A stretch of DNA of 59,148 nucleotides from Prochlorococcus sp. AG-424-P23 (GCA_003210135.1 QCNK01000010.1:1-59148); one strand, 5' to 3'. Counted from the stretch's first letter, positions 34,833-45,498 are shown. Program-made: numbers and translations. The notes: generated by a model from the sequence alone, not told the origin.

Positions 34833-36412
34833 GAATTTATTTTTTGAATAACTAATGAATTTGGTTTTGACCAATCACCCTTAACTAAATAATTATCATT
34901 ACCGAAACACATTTCACGGAGTATGAAAAATATAGATTCACTAACTGAATTATCAAATAATGATGTTATGTCATTTATAGAATATTCTCCACCTTCATCC
35001 AATAAATTACTTACTTTTTGTTGATAATCAATAATATTTGCTGCTGCTTTCTTTCCAGCCTCAACTCCAGGTTGATCATATGCATTTATATTTACCAATT
35101 CAGCGTAGAAGGATACAGCCCTCTCAAATAAAGCGATTAAGGCACCTAGTGAAAAACAATTTAACTTTTCTAACGTAATAGTGATGCTTTGTCTGTTTTC
35201 ACTAGAGAGTGCTGATCTGGTTCCTTGCAAAAAACCAGAAAGATATTCTTTAGGATTCTCTTTTTCATCAAAAATATTAGTAGATGGAGAATCTAATAAT
35301 TCAATAAAAATACAAAAGAAATTATCAATACCATCTCTCAGTTGCTGAACATAAGCATGTTGATCTGTAGATCCTTTATTACCAAAAACGGAAATACCTT
35401 GATTAACTACTTCACCATTCCTATTAAATTTTTTTCCTAATGATTCCATTACTAATTGCTGTAGATATTTACTAAAAACCTGTAACCTATCTCTATAAGG
35501 TAATACGACCATATCTCTCTTTCCAATCCCATCCCCAGTTAAATACCATGCGGATGATAATAGTGCTGCTGGATTATTTTTAAAATCACTTATACGTGTG
35601 GCTTCATCCATTAATGATGCACCTCTAATAAATTCAGAGATATTTTCATTAATAAGAGCTAAGGGAAGTAATCCTACAGAGCTTGTAATACTAGTTCTTC
35701 CTCCTACCCAATCTTGCAAATTAAATATTTTTAACCAATTTTCAGAAGTTGCTTTTTTAAATAACTTACTTCCTTTCATAGTTATAGCTATAGCATTAGA
35801 ATTCCACTCAAGAGAATTGTTTTCGCAGTGACTTTTAATAATTTCCATGGCAATTCTAGGTTCAGGCGTACCACCTGATTTGCTTACTACTACAAATAAT
35901 GTTGTTGATAATTTTTCTGATAGCTCTTCTAACTTTTCGCTAATTAAAAAAGGATCTACATTATCGATATAAGAAAAATTTAAGCCTCTAGAACACTTCT
36001 GCAGTGACTCTGTAATAAGTAATGGTCCAAGACCACTTCCACCAATTCCTATCCATAGAACATCAGTATAATGCTGATTATTCTTATTCTTAATATCTCC
36101 ATTTAAAATTTGTTTTCCAAATTCAGAGATTGCATTAATATCTGCTCTAATTTCCTCTCCTATTTTTGAAGAGGGTGAAATTGATGGATTTCTAAGCCAA
36201 TAATGTCCAACTTGTCTATTTTCATCAATATTTGAGATTGCACCATTTTCTAATTCTTTTATTGATGAAAAAACATCTATAAATTTATCTTCTAAATTTT
36301 TTATCTCTTTACTTGTGAAATTAATTTTGCTTATGTCTAACCAAATATTTAATTTTTTATCAAACCAAAGATAATTACAAAATTTATCCCAAGAGTTTAA
36401 ATCTCCATTCAT
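34829..36412 (-). CDS. pgi: Glucose-6-phosphate isomerase
   Basis: Pgi interconverts glucose-6-phosphate and fructose-6-phosphate, linking glycogen, the pentose phosphate pathway and the Calvin cycle. Signatures seen are [14 protein letters not shown] (near 124), [15 protein letters not shown] (near 178), [19 protein letters not shown] (near 234), [18 protein letters not shown] (near 348) and the C-terminal [15 protein letters not shown]. Length 527 is the usual cyanobacterial size. It is convergent with leuS and divergent from purN across a 182-base gap in which I see no structured element. Confidence 0.95.
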   Translation of the reverse strand: MNGDLNSWDKFCNYLWFDKKLNIWLDISKINFTSKEIKNLEDKFIDVFSSIKELENGAISNIDENRQVGHYWLRNPSISPSSKIGEEIRADINAISEFGKQILNGDIKNKNNQHYTDVLWIGIGGSGLGPLLITESLQKCSRGLNFSYIDNVDPFLISEKLEELSEKLSTTLFVVVSKSGGTPEPRIAMEIIKSHCENNSLEWNSNAIAITMKGSKLFKKATSENWLKIFNLQDWVGGRTSITSSVGLLPLALINENISEFIRGASLMDEATRISDFKNNPAALLSSAWYLTGDGIGKRDMVVLPYRDRLQVFSKYLQQLVMESLGKKFNRNGEVVNQGISVFGNKGSTDQHAYVQQLRDGIDNFFCIFIELLDSPSTNIFDEKENPKEYLSGFLQGTRSALSSENRQSITITLEKLNCFSLGALIALFERAVSFYAELVNINAYDQPGVEAGKKAAANIIDYQQKVSNLLDEGGEYSINDITSLFDNSVSESIFFILREMCFGNDNYLVKGDWSKPNSLVIQKINS

Positions 36413-36594
36413 TTTATATATTTGTTTCTTTTATTTATTATTCAATTATATCTATACGACTAGTACATAGATTTGAATCATTTAAATTTGTTTAAATTAT
36501 TATCTTCAAATAAATATGTTTTTGAATATAAACAATTAAACTTGAGGGTTTTTTTTATTTCATAAGAATTTATCATTAGATAAAATAAAAAACT

Positions 36595-37251
36595 TTGGAT
36601 AGATCATTTAATTACATAATTTCGCCTGAGATATCAGAATTTAGAAGATTTTCACCAAAATTAAAAATAGGTGTACTTGCTTCTGGGAAAGGAACAAACT
36701 TTCAGGAATTAATTAATCTTTCAGAAAAAGGGGAATTAGATATAGATATAAAAGTTTTAATTACTAACAAAGATGAAGCTGGTTGTATAAAAAGAGCTGA
36801 CATTAAAAAAATACCTCACAAAATTATAAGAGGCAAAGACTTTCTGCAAAAAGAAGCTTTTGAATTAGAAATTGTAAATACTTTAATTCATTACGATGTT
36901 GAACTTGTGGTTATGGCAGGCTGGATGAAAATTGTTACTCCATTTTTTATTAATAAATTTAAAAATAAGATAATAAATATTCACCCCTCATTACTTCCAG
37001 CATATAAAGGTGGTTCTGCGATAAAGGATTCTATATTAAATGGTTCAAAAATAACTGGTTGTTCAGTACATTTTGTAGAAGAGGAGGTAGATAGTGGATC
37101 ATTGATAATGCAAGCTGCATTGTCAATTAGAGATGATGATGATATTGAATCACTTTCCAAAAGGATACAAATGCTTGAGCATAAAATTTTACCTCACTCA
37201 ATCTCTCAGGCTGGGTTTTTGATAAGAAGTAATTTTATGGGAAATTATTAG
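36595..37251 (+). CDS. purN: Phosphoribosylglycinamide formyltransferase
   Basis: PurN formylates GAR with 10-formyltetrahydrofolate in purine synthesis. After an N-terminal extension of about 22 residues, the core begins LKIGVLASGKGTNFQEL. The catalytic Asn/His are in IINIHPSLLPAYKG near residue 126, and GCSVHFVEEEVDSG with the catalytic Asp lies near 152. The only in-frame start before the core is TTG at 36595. The length of 218 is slightly above the bacterial norm because of the extension. It overlaps the convergent argC gene by 17 bases. Confidence 0.93.
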   Translation: MDRSFNYIISPEISEFRRFSPKLKIGVLASGKGTNFQELINLSEKGELDIDIKVLITNKDEAGCIKRADIKKIPHKIIRGKDFLQKEAFELEIVNTLIHYDVELVVMAGWMKIVTPFFINKFKNKIINIHPSLLPAYKGGSAIKDSILNGSKITGCSVHFVEEEVDSGSLIMQAALSIRDDDDIESLSKRIQMLEHKILPHSISQAGFLIRSNFMGNY

Positions 37252-38290
37252 TCAAATCAAGACCTTCATCCATTGAAAATCCATTCATAATATTTAAATT
37301 TTGAATTGCTTGCCCAGTCTGACCTTTTAACAAATTATCAATTGCAGATAAAATGATAATTCTTCCATTTCGAATATCAACTTTAACAGAAAGGAAAATT
37401 TGGTTTGTATTTTTAACCCATTTTGTTGAAGGGTATGTATCTACAGGTAATACTTTAATATTTTTAAAATTTCTGTAAAAATTATCCAAAAGAATTCTGC
37501 AATCATCAGAGGTTAATCCTGGATCTCTTAATCTCCCATATATAGTCGAATGCATACCCCTTGAAATTGGAACCAAATGGGGTGTAAAAAGCAATTCAAT
37601 TTTATTTCCAGAAATTATAGATGCTACTTGCTCGATCTCTGAGGTATGTCTATGGTTTATCAAACCATATGCTGACAAGCCTTCACCACATTCTGATAAG
37701 AGTAGCTTTTGGTTGGGTTCTCGACCTCCTCCAGAGGTTCCGCTTTTAGAATCAATCACTATTCCTTCATTTTCAATAATTCCTTGCGACAGATAAGGAA
37801 CTAATGGAATAAGAGCAGATGTTGGATAGCATCCTGGACAGGCAATTAATCTTCCTTTTGAAATGGCTTCCTTATTTATTTCAGGAAGACCGTAGACTGC
37901 CTCTTTACATAAATCATCATCATTCCTTTTATAAATAGCAGCTTCTTTTGAATATACATTTTTCCATTCTTCTAATGACTTATATCTGTAATCAGCAGAT
38001 AAATCAATAACTTTAAGTCCTCGATCTAATAATTTCCTTGTCAATGTTGAAGATAAGCCATTTGGTAAGCAAAGCAAAGCAACATCTGCATTTTTTGAAA
38101 TATTATCTACGGAAATTTCTTCTATATAAGGATCATTATCTAGATAAATAAAAGGAAAATTATCATTCCACTTTGATCCAGATGTTTTATTACCTCCTAA
38201 AAATGAAATTTTGTATTTTTTAATTTTCTTTAAGAGATTTACCGCTTGAATACCGCCGTAACCAGTAGCACCTACTATTGCAACATTCAT
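37235..38290 (-). CDS. argC: N-acetyl-gamma-glutamyl-phosphate reductase
   Basis: ArgC reduces N-acetylglutamyl phosphate in arginine synthesis with NADPH. The nucleotide-binding start is VAIVGATGYGGIQAVNLL (3-20). The catalytic Cys is in LIACPGCYPTSALIPL near residue 152. The segments SGTSGGGREPNQKLL and HRHTSEIEQ (with the catalytic His) follow. Length 351 is typical. It is divergent from ribBA across 76 bases and overlaps purN at its 3' end. Confidence 0.95.
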   Translation of the reverse strand: MNVAIVGATGYGGIQAVNLLKKIKKYKISFLGGNKTSGSKWNDNFPFIYLDNDPYIEEISVDNISKNADVALLCLPNGLSSTLTRKLLDRGLKVIDLSADYRYKSLEEWKNVYSKEAAIYKRNDDDLCKEAVYGLPEINKEAISKGRLIACPGCYPTSALIPLVPYLSQGIIENEGIVIDSKSGTSGGGREPNQKLLLSECGEGLSAYGLINHRHTSEIEQVASIISGNKIELLFTPHLVPISRGMHSTIYGRLRDPGLTSDDCRILLDNFYRNFKNIKVLPVDTYPSTKWVKNTNQIFLSVKVDIRNGRIIILSAIDNLLKGQTGQAIQNLNIMNGFSMDEGLDLTNNFP

Positions 38291-38378
38291 TTCTTTGAAT
38301 TGGCAGACTTTGAGATAGGATTATAAAGTGTTGAATTTAAGGTAACTAAAACACTATTTTTCTATATTGATAGGAATA

Positions 38379-40100
38379 ATGAAAGAAACAAGTCCCAAAT
38401 CAAATAATGGAACAATTTTGGATATAAATGAATCTTTTAAAATTGAATTTGATCCTATTAGCGATGCGTTGGCAGCTATAAGAAATGGTGAATGCATAAT
38501 TGTTGTAGATGATGAAAGAAGAGAAAATGAAGGAGATTTAATATGTGCGGCTCAGTTTGCAACTCCACAGCAAATTAATTTTATGGCTACTGAGGGACGT
38601 GGTCTTATATGCCTAGCAATGCAAGGTGAAAAACTTGATTCATTAGATTTACCATTAATGGTAGATAGAAATACAGATGAAAATCAAACAGCTTTTACAG
38701 TATCAATTGATGCTGGACCTGAACATAATGTTACTACCGGGATTTCTGCTGAAGACAGGGCAAAGACAATACAAGTTGCTATAAACCCAAATACAAATCC
38801 AGATGATTTAAGGAGGCCAGGACATATTTTCCCATTAAGAGCAAAAAAAGGTGGAGTATTAAAAAGGGCAGGTCATACCGAAGCGGCAGTAGATATTGCC
38901 GCAATGTCAGGACTTTATCCCGCTGGAGTGATTTGTGAAATACAAAATCCTGACGGTTCTATGTCAAGACTTCCTCAACTTAAAGAGTATGCAAAACAGT
39001 GGGGAATGAAATTAATATCAATTGCTGATTTAATAAGTTATCGGTTTCAAACTGAGAGATTTGTATTTAGAAAATCTGATGCTGTTCTTCCAAGTATTTT
39101 TGGTAATTTCAAAGCTTATGGATATGTTAATGATCTAGATGGTTCAGAGCACGTTGCATTAGTTAAACAAAAATCATCGAAATTAAGTGAACCTGTACTA
39201 GTAAGAATGCACTCAGAGTGTTTAACTGGAGATGCTTTTGGATCACTACGTTGTGATTGTAGACCCCAGTTAGAGGCTGCTTTATCAAGAATAGAAAAGG
39301 AGGAAGAAGGAGTTGTTGTTTACTTGAGACAAGAAGGTAGAGGCATTGGTCTAATAAATAAATTAAAAGCTTACAGTTTACAAGATGGTGGATTAGACAC
39401 TGTAGAAGCTAATGAAAAATTAGGTTTTCCAGCTGATCTCAGAAATTATGGGGTTGGAGCACAAATTTTAACTGATTTAGGTATAAAAAAATTAAAATTA
39501 CTAACCAACAATCCTAGAAAGATTGCTGGATTAGGTGGTTATGGAATAGAAGTTATTGAGAGAGTTCCTTTAGTTATTTGTCCAAACGATAATAATGCAG
39601 AATATTTGAGTGTTAAAAAAACAAAGTTAGGCCACATGATTGATGATAATTCTAATTCCAGTAATATTGATCCATTTATATCAATTTTTCTTGACGGAAA
39701 ATATAAATCTATTGATTTAGTTCCAATAAAAAATAATGTTATTAAATTCTGCAGTGAACAAAACATTAATATTAAACTTGAGAGTAGTCCAAGATTATTG
39801 GCGTTTTGGAACCGACCAAAATTAGTATGGAGAATTTTACATGATCAGAATAGAACCAATTCCAACATTAATGATGAGGAAATAAAGAATATAGAATTAT
39901 TTATTCAGTTTTTATCCAAATATGAAAATAGTACAAAGATTGGAATTATTGTTTCTAGAAATATTGAACAAGCATTACACCCAAAAAGTAGCATCAAACT
40001 AATCAATACTAAATTCACTATTAATAACGAAATCTTATATTCTTCTACAAGAAAATTTAATCTAGATAAAGAGACATTCAGTATTGTTTTTGAAGGTTAA
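38379..40100 (+). CDS. ribBA: Bifunctional riboflavin enzyme RibBA
   Basis: The N-terminal half is DHBP synthase (residues ~30-225: [12 protein letters not shown] near 47, then [10 protein letters not shown] and [10 protein letters not shown]). The second part is GTP cyclohydrolase II (~235-425), with zinc Cys in [21 protein letters not shown] and the segment [17 protein letters not shown]. Together they make two riboflavin precursors. A further ~140 residues follow with no recognisable domain. I chose ATG 38379 over a TTG four codons earlier. It ends four bases before the convergent cyclophilin gene. Confidence 0.94.
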   Translation: MKETSPKSNNGTILDINESFKIEFDPISDALAAIRNGECIIVVDDERRENEGDLICAAQFATPQQINFMATEGRGLICLAMQGEKLDSLDLPLMVDRNTDENQTAFTVSIDAGPEHNVTTGISAEDRAKTIQVAINPNTNPDDLRRPGHIFPLRAKKGGVLKRAGHTEAAVDIAAMSGLYPAGVICEIQNPDGSMSRLPQLKEYAKQWGMKLISIADLISYRFQTERFVFRKSDAVLPSIFGNFKAYGYVNDLDGSEHVALVKQKSSKLSEPVLVRMHSECLTGDAFGSLRCDCRPQLEAALSRIEKEEEGVVVYLRQEGRGIGLINKLKAYSLQDGGLDTVEANEKLGFPADLRNYGVGAQILTDLGIKKLKLLTNNPRKIAGLGGYGIEVIERVPLVICPNDNNAEYLSVKKTKLGHMIDDNSNSSNIDPFISIFLDGKYKSIDLVPIKNNVIKFCSEQNINIKLESSPRLLAFWNRPKLVWRILHDQNRTNSNINDEEIKNIELFIQFLSKYENSTKIGIIVSRNIEQALHPKSSIKLINTKFTINNEILYSSTRKFNLDKETFSIVFEG

Positions 40101-40104
40101 ATTA

Positions 40105-40542
40105 CTAGTTTAGAGTCGCCTTAATAATTTTTGAACCATTAGTAAGCTTTAGCACGACATCCATATCATCTGTCTTACCAAAAACAGTATGAACTCCATC
40201 TAAATGGGGCTGTGGTTCATAAACTATAAAAAACTGACTACCACCTGTATCCTTTCCTGCATGAGCCATAGAAAGTGAACCTTTTAGATGTTTATTAGAA
40301 TTAATTTCACATTTAATATTGTATCCAGGACCTCCTGTTCCAGGCATACCAGATGCTCCATCACGAGTATTTGGACATCCACCCTGAGCCATAAATCCAG
40401 GAATAACTCTGTGAAATGATAGTCCATCATAAAAACCATCACTAATCAAGCTAGTGAAGTTTTTAACTGTATTAGGTGCCTCGTCAGAGAAAAATTCGAT
40501 ATTAATGTTCCCAACTTCTGTTTCAAATAATGCAGTTGTCAT
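40105..40542 (-). CDS. ppiB: Peptidyl-prolyl cis-trans isomerase (cyclophilin)
   Basis: A single cyclophilin domain of 145 residues without a signal peptide, so cytoplasmic. The active-site segment [13 protein letters not shown] is at about 42-54 and the loop [23 protein letters not shown] near 100. Both are diagnostic. It accelerates proline isomerisation during folding and lies near the dnaK-dnaJ genes on the same strand. Confidence 0.93.
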   Translation of the reverse strand: MTTALFETEVGNINIEFFSDEAPNTVKNFTSLISDGFYDGLSFHRVIPGFMAQGGCPNTRDGASGMPGTGGPGYNIKCEINSNKHLKGSLSMAHAGKDTGGSQFFIVYEPQPHLDGVHTVFGKTDDMDVVLKLTNGSKIIKATLN

Positions 40543-40579
40543 GTTTTATTTGTTTAATAATTTATTAATATTTTAATAG

Positions 40580-40963
40580 CTAAAGTAACTTTTCAAGGTT
40601 TTCCTTAATGGTATTTATATCAATGTTATCTTTATTATTATTTTTGTCTTCCTCCCAATTTTTAACTTCAAGGTTTTTCTGGGGTGGTGAAATTAATAAC
40701 CTATCTTCAGCGGTTTTAGGTACAAAATTTTTTTCTACTAATTTGCATTCATAATCCAATTTATTACAGAAATCTCTTATTTCATCTATGTTGATCATTT
40801 CAACTGTAGGGAGAGGAAAATCTTGAGCTTCTAGTAGACCACAGTATCTCGTTGCATCATCTTTGTCTTCAAACATAAGGACTATAGTTCTTCCTTTAAG
40901 TTCAATTGAATGAATTCCTTCTTTATCTGTTCCTGAATTATATAAAAGAACAAATATATTCAT
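40580..40963 (-). CDS. DUF3110 family protein
   Basis: I start at ATG 40963-40961, giving MNIFVLLYNSGTDKEGIHSI. Three upstream codons from a TTG are possible but unneeded. The N-terminal ~70 residues are the DUF3110 domain: VLLYNSG, then IVLMFEDKDDATRYCGLLEAQDFP and then VEMINIDEIRDFC. The C-terminal third is Asn/Asp/Lys-rich and probably flexible. The fold looks like a small alpha-beta domain of unknown role found across cyanobacteria. It lies between the cyclophilin and dnaJ genes, all on one strand. Confidence 0.75.
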   Translation of the reverse strand: MNIFVLLYNSGTDKEGIHSIELKGRTIVLMFEDKDDATRYCGLLEAQDFPLPTVEMINIDEIRDFCNKLDYECKLVEKNFVPKTAEDRLLISPPQKNLEVKNWEEDKNNNKDNIDINTIKENLEKLL

Positions 40964-40996
40964 AAGTATCAATTTCTCTATTCTTATAATATTTGA

Positions 40997-41923
40997 TTAC
41001 GAATCAGAAAGTGATAATTCTTGTAATCTTGTATATAAAGCAATTTCTTCATCATTAATATCAGCAGGTATAACTACCAAGATTTCAACATATTGGTCAC
41101 CTACGTTATTTTCAAATGTCAAACCCCTTCCTTTCAAACGTAACATTCTTCCGGTGGATGATTTTGGAGGTACTTGAAGGGTAACATTTCCATCAAGGGT
41201 AGGCACCTCTACTGCACAGCCTAGAAGAGCATCATGAGGAAATAACTCTAATTTATAAAGAACTCTTAAACCATCTATTCTGAGACCATTTTCCGTTTGT
41301 ACTTTTAACTGTAGATAGTGGTCTTTTCCTCCTCTTGCAATATTTTCAAGTCTTAGTCTCCATCCATCTCCAGCGAAAGGAGGTGTATCAACTTCTACTA
41401 CAGTTTCATCTTCAAGTTCTATTAAAATTGATGCTCCATTTAAGGCCTCATCGGGAGTTAATTCAATTATTGTTTCAATATCTTGGTCGAGTTTAACTGG
41501 TGGAGGTTCTTCTGGAGAGGTTGTAGGGTATTCATAATTATTAAATTCATCATTATCTATATTTATGGATTCATCCTCAAATGATTCGGTATTATATTCT
41601 TCGTGATTCCTTGCTGTGTATTCATATCCAAATAATGAATCAAGATAATCTTGAAAATCAGGAAAACCTGTCTTGAAATTAATATTTTCGTAATCTTCCT
41701 GATTACTTTCATTTGACTTATTATTTCTATTATTAGGATCTCGAAGGCATTCGTATGCTTCATTAATTAATTTAAATCTTTCTTCTGCATTGAGATCATT
41801 TTTATTTAAATCTGGATGCCATTTTCTTGCTTCTCTTCGAAAGGCCTTTTTAAGTTCTTTATCATCGAAATCAGGGGATAAACCCAAAATCGACAAATAG
41901 TCTTTTTTAGAGGAAATAGTCAT
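40997..41923 (-). CDS. dnaJ: DnaJ-like co-chaperone without zinc fingers (type II)
   Basis: I place the start at ATG 41923-41921 (MTISSKKDYLSILGLS). Earlier Met codons lie inside dnaK and add residues foreign to J proteins. The J domain covers residues 1-75, with HPD in ARKWHPDLNKND. An acidic Asn/Glu linker follows, then two beta-rich substrate-binding domains (ELTPDEALNGASI and PTLDGNVTLQVPPKSSTGRMLRLKG). The Cys-rich zinc domain of classical DnaJ is absent. It overlaps the end of dnaK by 17 bases, which fits a coupled chaperone pair. Confidence 0.9.
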   Translation of the reverse strand: MTISSKKDYLSILGLSPDFDDKELKKAFRREARKWHPDLNKNDLNAEERFKLINEAYECLRDPNNRNNKSNESNQEDYENINFKTGFPDFQDYLDSLFGYEYTARNHEEYNTESFEDESINIDNDEFNNYEYPTTSPEEPPPVKLDQDIETIIELTPDEALNGASILIELEDETVVEVDTPPFAGDGWRLRLENIARGGKDHYLQLKVQTENGLRIDGLRVLYKLELFPHDALLGCAVEVPTLDGNVTLQVPPKSSTGRMLRLKGRGLTFENNVGDQYVEILVVIPADINDEEIALYTRLQELSLSDS

Positions 41924-43904
41924 TGTCCCATGGATCATCATCCCTAGAGTTACCATACCTCGAATTTCTATAATTTCTATTCATTTCATTATCCCAAGGA
42001 TCATCATCCCAGTAGTCATCGGAAAACAATTCATCCTTTAATGATCCAAATGTATTTTTAATACCCTGTAATGGATTATTATCAGTTTTTCTTTCTGCTG
42101 CAAATTTTCTGTTTAAACCAAATAATGCTTCTTGAAGAGCACTTACTGAAATTTCTAATTCCTGAGGATCATCATCATCTATATAATCTTCAACATCTTG
42201 AATGGCTAATTCAACAGCTCTTTGTTGTCTTTCAGCACCATAAGGGCCAAATTCAAGAGAAGCATCTCTAAGCCTTCTTTCAGCTTGCGCAATAAGAGTT
42301 AAAGCACTATTTTTTCTATCAATGACAGATCTTATCTTTCTATCTTCATTTGCTTTTGATTTAGCTTCTTCAATTATCGATTTAATTTCTTGTTCATTTA
42401 AATTAGAACCTCCAGAAATTGAAACTGTTTGCTTTCTTCCAGTTGTTCTATCAGTTGCGCTTACTTCTAAAAGACCATTAGCATCAATATCAAAAGCTAC
42501 CTGGACTTGCGGTATACCTCTGGGAGCTGGAGGTATTCCTGATAATCTAAATTTACCAAGTGATTTATTTTCAGAGGCTATAGGTCTTTCACCCTGCCTC
42601 ACCTGAACAACGACCGAAGATTGATTAGCTTCTGAAGTACTAAAAACATCAGATTGTCTTACTGGTATGGGAGTATTACGAGGAATTAGTACCTTCATAA
42701 GACCACCAATAGTTTCTAAACCTAAAGAAAGAGGTGTAACATCATTTAGCAGTAAATCTTGTAAATCTCCACTTATTATTCCGGATTGTATCGCAGCCCC
42801 AATTGCAACTACTTCATCTGGATTAACGGATTGACAGGGATCATTAGGAACAAGAGTCTTAACTAATTGTTGAACCATTGGAATTCTGGTGCTGCCTCCG
42901 ACAAGAACTACTTCATCTATATCTTCTGCGTTCCATCCGGAGTCACCTAATGCTATTTGCACAGGCTCTAATAATCTGTCTAAAAGATCTTGAGATAATG
43001 ATTCAAATGTTTTTCTATCTAAGGTCTCCTCAATGTGTAATGGCCCCTCTTTGCTTGTGGTAATAAAAGGTAAAGATATTTTTGTTTTTTGCAACCCTGA
43101 TAATTCACATTTAGCTTTTTCGGAGGCTTCAGTTAATCTCTGTAAAGCTTGTCTATCTCTTCTCAGATCAATTTCATATTTAGCAAGAAATTTTTCAGCA
43201 AGCCAATCTACTATTTTTGAGTCAAAATTGTTTCCTCCAAGTTGGGTATCTCCACATGTGGCTTTAACATCAAATACACCATTAGAAATTTTTAATAATG
43301 AAACATCAAATGTTCCTCCCCCTAAATCAAAAACTAAAACATTATTAGAAGAACTTTTTTCAAATCCATAAGCAAGAGCGGCTGCTGTAGGCTCGTTTAG
43401 AATTCTATCAACTTTTATACCAGCCAATATTGCAGAATCCTTTGTAGCTTGCCTTTGAGATTCATTAAAATAAGCAGGGACTGTAATAACAGCAGACTCT
43501 ACAGTATCTCCGAGATATGTTTCAGCATCATTTATTAATTTTCTAATTAATGAGCTGACTAACTCTTCTGGAGCATACTCTCTTTCTGTATTCGGACTTA
43601 AAACCCTAATACTTCCAGTATTATTTGCTTTTACATTATAAGGAACAGAAATACTTGTATCATCTAATTCGTCCCAATCGCTACCAATGAATCTTTTTAA
43701 GTTATAAAAAGTATTCTTTGGGTTTAATACAAGTTGTCTTCTTGCTTGGTCACCTATTACTATTTCTTTGTCTTTTGTAAATCCAACTATTGAAGGTGTA
43801 GTTCTAGAACCTTCAGAATTTGCAATAACAATTGGACGACCGGCTTCTATAACTCCGACAACAGAGTTAGTAGTACCCAAATCAATTCCAACTATTTGCC
43901 CCAT
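41907..43904 (-). CDS. dnaK: Molecular chaperone DnaK (Hsp70)
   Basis: The ATPase domain begins VGIDLGTTNSVVGV (4-17), with VFDLGGGTFDVSLL near 192 and VVLVGGSTRIPMVQQLV near 329. The substrate-binding domain contains DVTPLSLGLETIGG. The C-terminal tail is unusual: instead of a classical ending it has two DDDPWDN units separated by Asn/Arg/Tyr-rich residues and ends DYFL. Cyanobacteria have several DnaK proteins; by position with a type II DnaJ this could be the dnaK2-type, but I cannot be sure. The ~210-base gap upstream to tRNA-Ser presumably holds its promoter. Confidence 0.95.
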   Translation of the reverse strand: MGQIVGIDLGTTNSVVGVIEAGRPIVIANSEGSRTTPSIVGFTKDKEIVIGDQARRQLVLNPKNTFYNLKRFIGSDWDELDDTSISVPYNVKANNTGSIRVLSPNTEREYAPEELVSSLIRKLINDAETYLGDTVESAVITVPAYFNESQRQATKDSAILAGIKVDRILNEPTAAALAYGFEKSSSNNVLVFDLGGGTFDVSLLKISNGVFDVKATCGDTQLGGNNFDSKIVDWLAEKFLAKYEIDLRRDRQALQRLTEASEKAKCELSGLQKTKISLPFITTSKEGPLHIEETLDRKTFESLSQDLLDRLLEPVQIALGDSGWNAEDIDEVVLVGGSTRIPMVQQLVKTLVPNDPCQSVNPDEVVAIGAAIQSGIISGDLQDLLLNDVTPLSLGLETIGGLMKVLIPRNTPIPVRQSDVFSTSEANQSSVVVQVRQGERPIASENKSLGKFRLSGIPPAPRGIPQVQVAFDIDANGLLEVSATDRTTGRKQTVSISGGSNLNEQEIKSIIEEAKSKANEDRKIRSVIDRKNSALTLIAQAERRLRDASLEFGPYGAERQQRAVELAIQDVEDYIDDDDPQELEISVSALQEALFGLNRKFAAERKTDNNPLQGIKNTFGSLKDELFSDDYWDDDPWDNEMNRNYRNSRYGNSRDDDPWDNDYFL

Positions 43905-44115
43905 GATTTTAGATTGCTAAATTAAAGCAAAATTTACTAAAAAGTTAATTAATTTTTATCTTAGATATCTACATATAATAGTAAAAATCAAATATTTTCA
44001 ACTTAATTTAAATAAATAAGATTATTTATAACTTGTCAAAAGTAATGCTTTCTATTTTAATAATCCCCTAAAGACAATATTGTTGATGAAATTAGCCTAA
44101 GTAAACTAATATAAA

Positions 44116-44202
44116 CGGAGAGAGAGGGATTCGAACCCTCGATAAAGTTGCCCCTATACAGCATTTCCAGTGCTGCGCCTTCAACCACTCGGCCACCTCT
44201 CC
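44116..44202 (-). tRNA. tRNA-Ser (GGA)
   Basis: An 87-base class II tRNA on the minus strand. The acceptor stem is GGAGAGG paired with TCTCTCC. The anticodon stem-loop has CTGGAAA around GGA. A long variable arm (TATAGGGGCAACTTTATC region) follows, and then a T arm GAGGGTTCGAATCCCTC. The CCA end is not encoded. It reads UCC and UCU serine codons. Confidence 0.95.
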
Positions 44203-44251
44203 CAAGATAACCATTTTAACCCTTTATTAACCCATTTTTGAGGAAAGTTAT

Positions 44252-44626
44252 TTGAAAAAGACTTTCACGGTCACGATTAAAAATAAGGAAACTGGAAAGG
44301 TCTACCAAGAGCAGGTTAATAGTGACGAATATATACTTAAAGAATTTGAAAAAAAAGGATTAAGACTTGCATTTTCATGTAGAAATGGTTGCTGTACAAG
44401 TTGTGCAGTTAAAATAATATCCGGTACTTTGCAACAACCTGAAGCCATGGGCGTATCTCAAGCCTTAAAAGATAAAGGTTATGCACTACTTTGCGTCGCT
44501 AAAGCCACCTCAGATCTCGAGGTGGAAACTACCTACGAAGATGAAGTTTATGATTTACAATTTGGACAATATTTTGGGAGAGGAAATACAAGAGTTGCTC
44601 CACCTTGGGAATTTGAGGAAGATTAA
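44252..44626 (+). CDS. Plant-type 2Fe-2S ferredoxin
   Basis: The cluster ligands follow the plant-type pattern: Cys in FSCRNGCCTSCAVKI (Cys-x4-Cys-x2-Cys) and a fourth Cys in ALLCVA about 35 residues later. An N-terminal strand pair precedes them, and a C-terminal extension ends in acidic residues. At 124 residues it is longer than photosynthetic PetF, mainly at the C-terminus, so it may serve a dedicated partner rather than bulk electron transfer from photosystem I. The start is TTG 44252, supported by AGGAAAG (44241-44247) five bases ahead. Five bases separate it from suhB. Confidence 0.88.
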   Translation: MKKTFTVTIKNKETGKVYQEQVNSDEYILKEFEKKGLRLAFSCRNGCCTSCAVKIISGTLQQPEAMGVSQALKDKGYALLCVAKATSDLEVETTYEDEVYDLQFGQYFGRGNTRVAPPWEFEED

Positions 44627-44631
44627 TTATC

Positions 44632-45480
44632 ATGTTTGATTTAAGTGAAATAGAGGAACTTTCAATTCAATTAAACTTATCCAGTTTATATGAAATAGCC
44701 AAGATTTCTGCCCAGATTGGTAATGAAATTCTAAAAATTAATTACAATAAAATTCAGAAAATTTCATCGAAAGGTAGGAAAGGTGATCTTGTAACTAATG
44801 TAGATTTGGAAGTTGAAAATAAAATAAAAGAATATTTATTAGACGAGACACCAAACATATCTATTAATGCAGAGGAATCGGGGAAATTAAACAAATCCTC
44901 GGATTTAACATGGTGTATAGACCCATTAGACGGTACAACAAATTATTCCCATGGATATCCATTTTTTGGAACTTCTATTGGTCTTGTTTATAAAAATAAG
45001 CCAATTATAGGGGCTATATCAGTACCTTACTTAAATGAACTATATTCAGCCTGTATTGGTTTAGGATCATTCTGTAATGATAGTGAGATTAAAGTATCTA
45101 GTCCATCTAATCTTTCTGATAGTCTACTTGTAACAGGTTTTTCTTATGACAGATTTGAGACGGAGGATAATAATTATGCTGAATTTTGTTATTTAACACA
45201 TAAAACCAGAGGCGTCAGAAGAGGAGGAGCAGCAGCAGTTGATCTAGCATTTGTTGCTGCGGGTAAGGTGGATGGATACTGGGAAAGAGGATTGGAGGTA
45301 TGGGACCTAGCAGCCGGTGCTATTATTGTTAATGAGGCTGGTGGAATTATATCTGATTATCCATCAGGCGAATTTAATTTAAGTTCTGGAAGAATTTTAG
45401 CTTGTTCTCCCAGCCTTGAGAATGAATTAAAAAATGAACTAGATAAAGTTTCTCCATTTAAAAAAAATCTCTATACCTAA
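44632..45480 (+). CDS. suhB: Inositol monophosphatase family protein
   Basis: Metal-binding motifs of the family are clear: EESGK near residue 82, WCIDPLDGTTNYSHGYPFF near 97-115 and GLEVWDLAAGAIIVNEAGG near 222. The family hydrolyses inositol phosphate and, in bacteria, sometimes fructose-bisphosphate, histidinol phosphate or PAP. The neighbouring hisZ is worth noting, because a histidinol-phosphatase role is known for some relatives. That link is inference. Length 282 is typical. Confidence 0.88.
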   Translation: MFDLSEIEELSIQLNLSSLYEIAKISAQIGNEILKINYNKIQKISSKGRKGDLVTNVDLEVENKIKEYLLDETPNISINAEESGKLNKSSDLTWCIDPLDGTTNYSHGYPFFGTSIGLVYKNKPIIGAISVPYLNELYSACIGLGSFCNDSEIKVSSPSNLSDSLLVTGFSYDRFETEDNNYAEFCYLTHKTRGVRRGGAAAVDLAFVAAGKVDGYWERGLEVWDLAAGAIIVNEAGGIISDYPSGEFNLSSGRILACSPSLENELKNELDKVSPFKKNLYT

Positions 45481-45498
45481 AATTCGTTAATTATCAAA

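Noticed and set aside
42071..43371. Open frames opposite dnaK
   Set aside because: Shadow frames of a highly conserved gene; compositions are biased (Leu/Phe/His runs) and no domains are seen.
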